A DNA stretch of 10,507 nt from Cerioporus squamosus. Lineage: Eukaryota; Basidiomycota; Agaricomycetes; Polyporales; Polyporaceae. The DNA is taken from positions 1 through 10,507 of the forward strand of contig JABYQS010000962.1 in assembly GCA_022592435.1 (NCBI GenBank), written 5' to 3'. Positions within the stretch are counted from its first letter, which is position 1, and each line of letters starts with the position of its first letter. Below, in pieces: positions 8,332 to 10,507 of the stretch. The notes beneath the pieces were generated by a model. It saw nothing but the letters and a program-made list of their open reading frames with translations. It made no database searches and was not told the DNA's origin. The position numbers and the translations under genes are program-made.

Positions 8332-8336
8332 GTAGC
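8332..8336. repeat. Target-site duplication GTAGC, right copy
   Basis: GTAGC follows the TTAACA end of the solo LTR and matches the copy at 7607-7611. Beyond it the copia LTR resumes. Confidence 0.85.
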
Positions 8337-8441
8337 AAAAAACGTCCAAGGTGTACGGTATGTGATTATGTAAGCTAAGCTAGCGCTAATGAACATCTAC
8401 AGTAAGTCGATGTCCGATGACTCTCTACTCTACTTTCAACA

Positions 8442-8450
8442 CGCCCACTC
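8442..8450 (-). other. Polypurine tract of the copia element
   Basis: Read on the minus strand this is GAGTGGGCG, immediately before the LTR start TGTTGAAAG. It is the expected place and composition of the plus-strand priming site of a copia element. The 90 bp between it and the pol stop are non-coding and T-rich on the element strand. Confidence 0.6.
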
Positions 8451-8540
8451 AGTGGAGCATCGTACTACTAATGTAAGCGAGAGAACTTGAAGACGAACAG
8501 AAAAGCAAACGTGTAATCAAGAACACAAAAGAAATATGAA

Positions 8541-10507
8541 CTAAGAAAGGCCCATTCCATGAGAGAAACCCTCGTGCTTCTCCCTCACGAGTGCCTTGGT
8601 GAGAACATCCGCGACCTGGTCGGCCGTCGGCACATACTCGGCACAAATCCGCTGCTCCTCAATCTCATCTCGGATGAAATGATGACGAACTGCAATGTGC
8701 TTCGTCTGATCGTGGAACAACAAGTTCTTCGCGAGGGCCATTGCAGACTGGTTGTCGACAAGCAGCAGAGTGCCAGGACCACCAGGAGTGTCGTGAGTCG
8801 AGCTGAAGATCTCGGACAGGAAGGTCCAAATCCAGAGGGCCTCCTTGGTTGCAGAAGCCATGGCAACATACTCGGCTTCGGTGCTCGACTGAGCCACCGA
8901 TGTCTGCTTCTTCGACTGCCAGCTGACGGCTGCGTTCGAGAGAAGGAAGACATACCCTGAGACCAAGCGACAATCATTGATGTCGCCGGCCCAGTCCGCA
9001 TCGACGAAGCCCAGCAGCGCTCCATTCTCAGGACAGGAAGAACTGCCGTCGAACACGAGCGCGCGGTCAGTCGTCCCATGCAGGTACCTGTAGACACACA
9101 TGAGAGCGGTCCGGTGCTCCTTGCCAGGGCAAGCAGCGTGCTTGCTCAACGCGCCCACTGAAAATGCGAGGTCAGGGCGAGTTCCGAGCATGACGTACAT
9201 GAGGGAACCCAAAGCGCTCTGATACGCTTTCTCAGTCGACTTCGGGGGCGTCGAGCTTGATAAGCTTTTGGTTGGCAGCCATAGGTGTCGAGACTGGGCG
9301 ACAGTCGGCCATGCCGTGGGTGGCGAGGATGTCCTCAATATACTTGCGCTGGGAGAGGGTGATCGTCCGTCGAGCACGATCGCGCAGGATCTCCATGCCG
9401 AGAATCCAGTGCGCTCAACCGAGGTCCTTCATCTCATCAGGGACCCCGAGCTCGTCCTTGATGTGTTCCACAGTCGCCTCGTCCTTGGCAAAGAGGAGCA
9501 TATCGTCGACGTAGACCGCGACGACCGTGAGCTTGCCGTTCTCGTCCCGCTTGAAGAAGACTGCCATGGTCAGCGTTGCTTCGAGTGTATCCAAGGTCCT
9601 CGAAGAGCTCCCGCAGCTTCTTGTACCACTCGCGGCTGGCCTGCTTCAACCCATAGAGCAACTTCCAGAGCTTCCAGACGGTCATCTTGTCCTTGCGGAA
9701 ACCAGGAGGGCACTCCATGTAGATCTCCTCCTCGAGATCACCGTTGAGGAACGCCGACTTGACGTCCATCTGGTGGATCTCCAGGTCGTACTTGGCAGCG
9801 AGGGCGAGGAGAAGTCGGATGCTCGAGAACTTGGTGACGGGGGCGAAGGTCTCCGAGTAGTCGACGCCTTCGACCTGGGTGAAGCCTTTGGCGACCAGCC
9901 GGGCCTTGTACTTGAGGATCTCGCCGTCAGGACCGCGCTTGATCTTGAAGACCCACTTGCAGTCGACTGACCTTGCGGTTCCGAGGCCGCTCGACCTCGT
10001 CATAGAGCTCCGCTTTGGCAAACGAGAGCAGCTCTTCAGCACACACGCCTTCCACTGTTCAGCGTCAGGACGGGACATGGCCTCTGCATATGTCTTCGGC
10101 TCGTTGCTGAGCGTTGACGCACGATGAGCATGCTCGTCGCCCACTCCAGGGTCGTCGAGAGGGTCCACAGCCGGCTGATCCTCCCTTCCAGCGACAGCAG
10201 GTGCCTTGCGAGGACGGTCATACGAGGACGCCATGTACCTGTCAGGCTTGCGACCGCAGGTCGTGCTTGTCGAGCGACGCACCTCTGGAGCTGGAATCGG
10301 CTGGGGATACGGACTTGGGATGCGAGAGGATGGGACATGACGGCGCTTGGGCTCGCTGTGCGCAGCAGCGGCAGGAGGAGGAACAGCCAGGGCATCCTCC
10401 TCGTCCTTGACGACGTCCGGTTGTGGCACCGGAGCATCACCCTCATCAGTACTTCCTCGACCGTGACATGGCAAGGACGAGGCGCAGGGGTGGATGGCAC
10501 GTTGGGG
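8541..10507 (-). pseudogene. Copia pol: linker, reverse transcriptase and RNase H, degenerate
   Basis: From the right edge inward: an integrase C-terminal linker with RRSTSTTCGRKPDRYM; reverse transcriptase with CKWVFKIKRGPDGE (about 9920-9965), IHQMDVKSAFLNGDLEEEIY (about 9720-9783), LLYGLKQASREWYKKL and the YVDD catalytic motif (9502-9513); then RNase H with FVDADWAGD (about 8981-9008), SSTEAEYVA (about 8862-8888), LLVDNQSA and VRHHFIRDE, ending ADVLTKAL and TAG at 8541. These are textbook copia motifs. Breaks: frame changes near 10038, 9968 (these two cancel), 9564-9570 and 9233-9240, and an in-frame TGA at 9415-9417 downstream of YVDD. Catalytic residues of both enzymes are still readable, so decay is by indels and one stop and looks fairly recent. 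The element is truncated by the window edge, not by deletion that I can see. Confidence 0.9.

Larger units (their letters stand above)
7417..8441 (-). repeat. Copia 3' LTR, interrupted by a solo LTR
   Basis: On the plus strand the LTR begins TGTTG (7417-7421) and ends CAACA (8437-8441), a perfect 5-bp terminal inverted repeat. Removing the inserted 720-bp LTR and one copy of its 5-bp duplication leaves 300 bp (7417-7611 plus 8337-8441), a normal copia LTR length. The end at 8441 abuts the polypurine tract, as expected for the 3' LTR of a minus-strand element. Confidence 0.75.
7417..10507 (-). mobile_element. Ty1/copia LTR retrotransposon, 5' part outside the window
   Basis: The element lies on the minus strand. 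Its 3' LTR occupies 7417-8441 (split by a nested solo LTR), a polypurine tract is at 8442-8450, and pol fragments run from 8541 to the right edge. Integrase core, protease, gag and the 5' LTR would be beyond 10507. The order reverse transcriptase then RNase H, with pol ending about 100 bp before the LTR, is the copia arrangement. The 5 bases outside the LTR are ATCCC (7412-7416); the same 5 bases should flank the far end if this is the target duplication. The insertion cuts the Helitron reading frame. Multiple frameshifts show this copy is inactive. Confidence 0.85.

Noticed and set aside
9527..9970. Plus-strand open frame of 147 codons
   Set aside because: It is antisense to the conserved reverse transcriptase core of the copia element.
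1..10507. CRISPR array, tRNA or rRNA gene, bacterial operon
   Set aside because: No spaced identical repeats, cloverleaf or rRNA-like stretch is visible, and introns throughout mark a eukaryotic genome.

Overview
The window reads as nuclear DNA of a filamentous basidiomycete, most likely an Agaricomycete. Introns are 45-80 nt with GTRNGN donors, CTRAY branch points 10-30 nt before YAG acceptors. There is a multi-exon DUF6532-type gene, a family I know only from Basidiomycota, and fungal Helitron and Ty1/copia sequences. There is no ribosomal or tRNA gene and no prokaryotic feature. Species-level assignment is not possible from the sequence alone.

Layout. (1) 1-2084, plus strand: the 3' six exons of a DUF6532-domain gene whose 5' end lies outside the window; it looks intact. 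(2) 2085-4009: mostly non-coding, with a 10-bp-periodic CTACAG cluster, a TATA/pyrimidine promoter-like block near 3195, a palindromic 18-bp direct repeat near 3608/3673, and a purine-rich stretch. (3) 4010-5296, plus strand: a chain of ten short exons joined by nine good introns, open in one consistent phase to a TAG; it encodes no family I recognise. (4) 5297-5663: an inverted repeat, a TATA box and a 5'-UTR intron leading into (5) 5664-7416: the N-terminal part of a Helitron transposon protein (short phase-1 exons, then the DUF6570-like zinc/LPK-ALAN region). It is broken by a one-base frameshift and a TAG, and then cut off in the middle of its reading frame by (6) a Ty1/copia retrotransposon on the minus strand, 7417 to beyond 10507. 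The copia LTR (about 300 bp, TGTTG...CAACA) is itself split by (7) a 720-bp solo LTR at 7612-8331, with TGTTA...TAACA ends and a perfect 5-bp duplication GTAGC.

The right half is thus a three-layer nest: Helitron first, copia inserted into it, and a second LTR element inserted into the copia LTR and later reduced to a solo LTR. The copia pol carries several frameshifts and a stop, so it is a dead copy. The left half holds two candidate host genes. I found no convincing new biological system. The items most worth checking are the uncharacterised ten-exon gene, the phase-consistent 5' exons of the Helitron gene, and the nested element structure.
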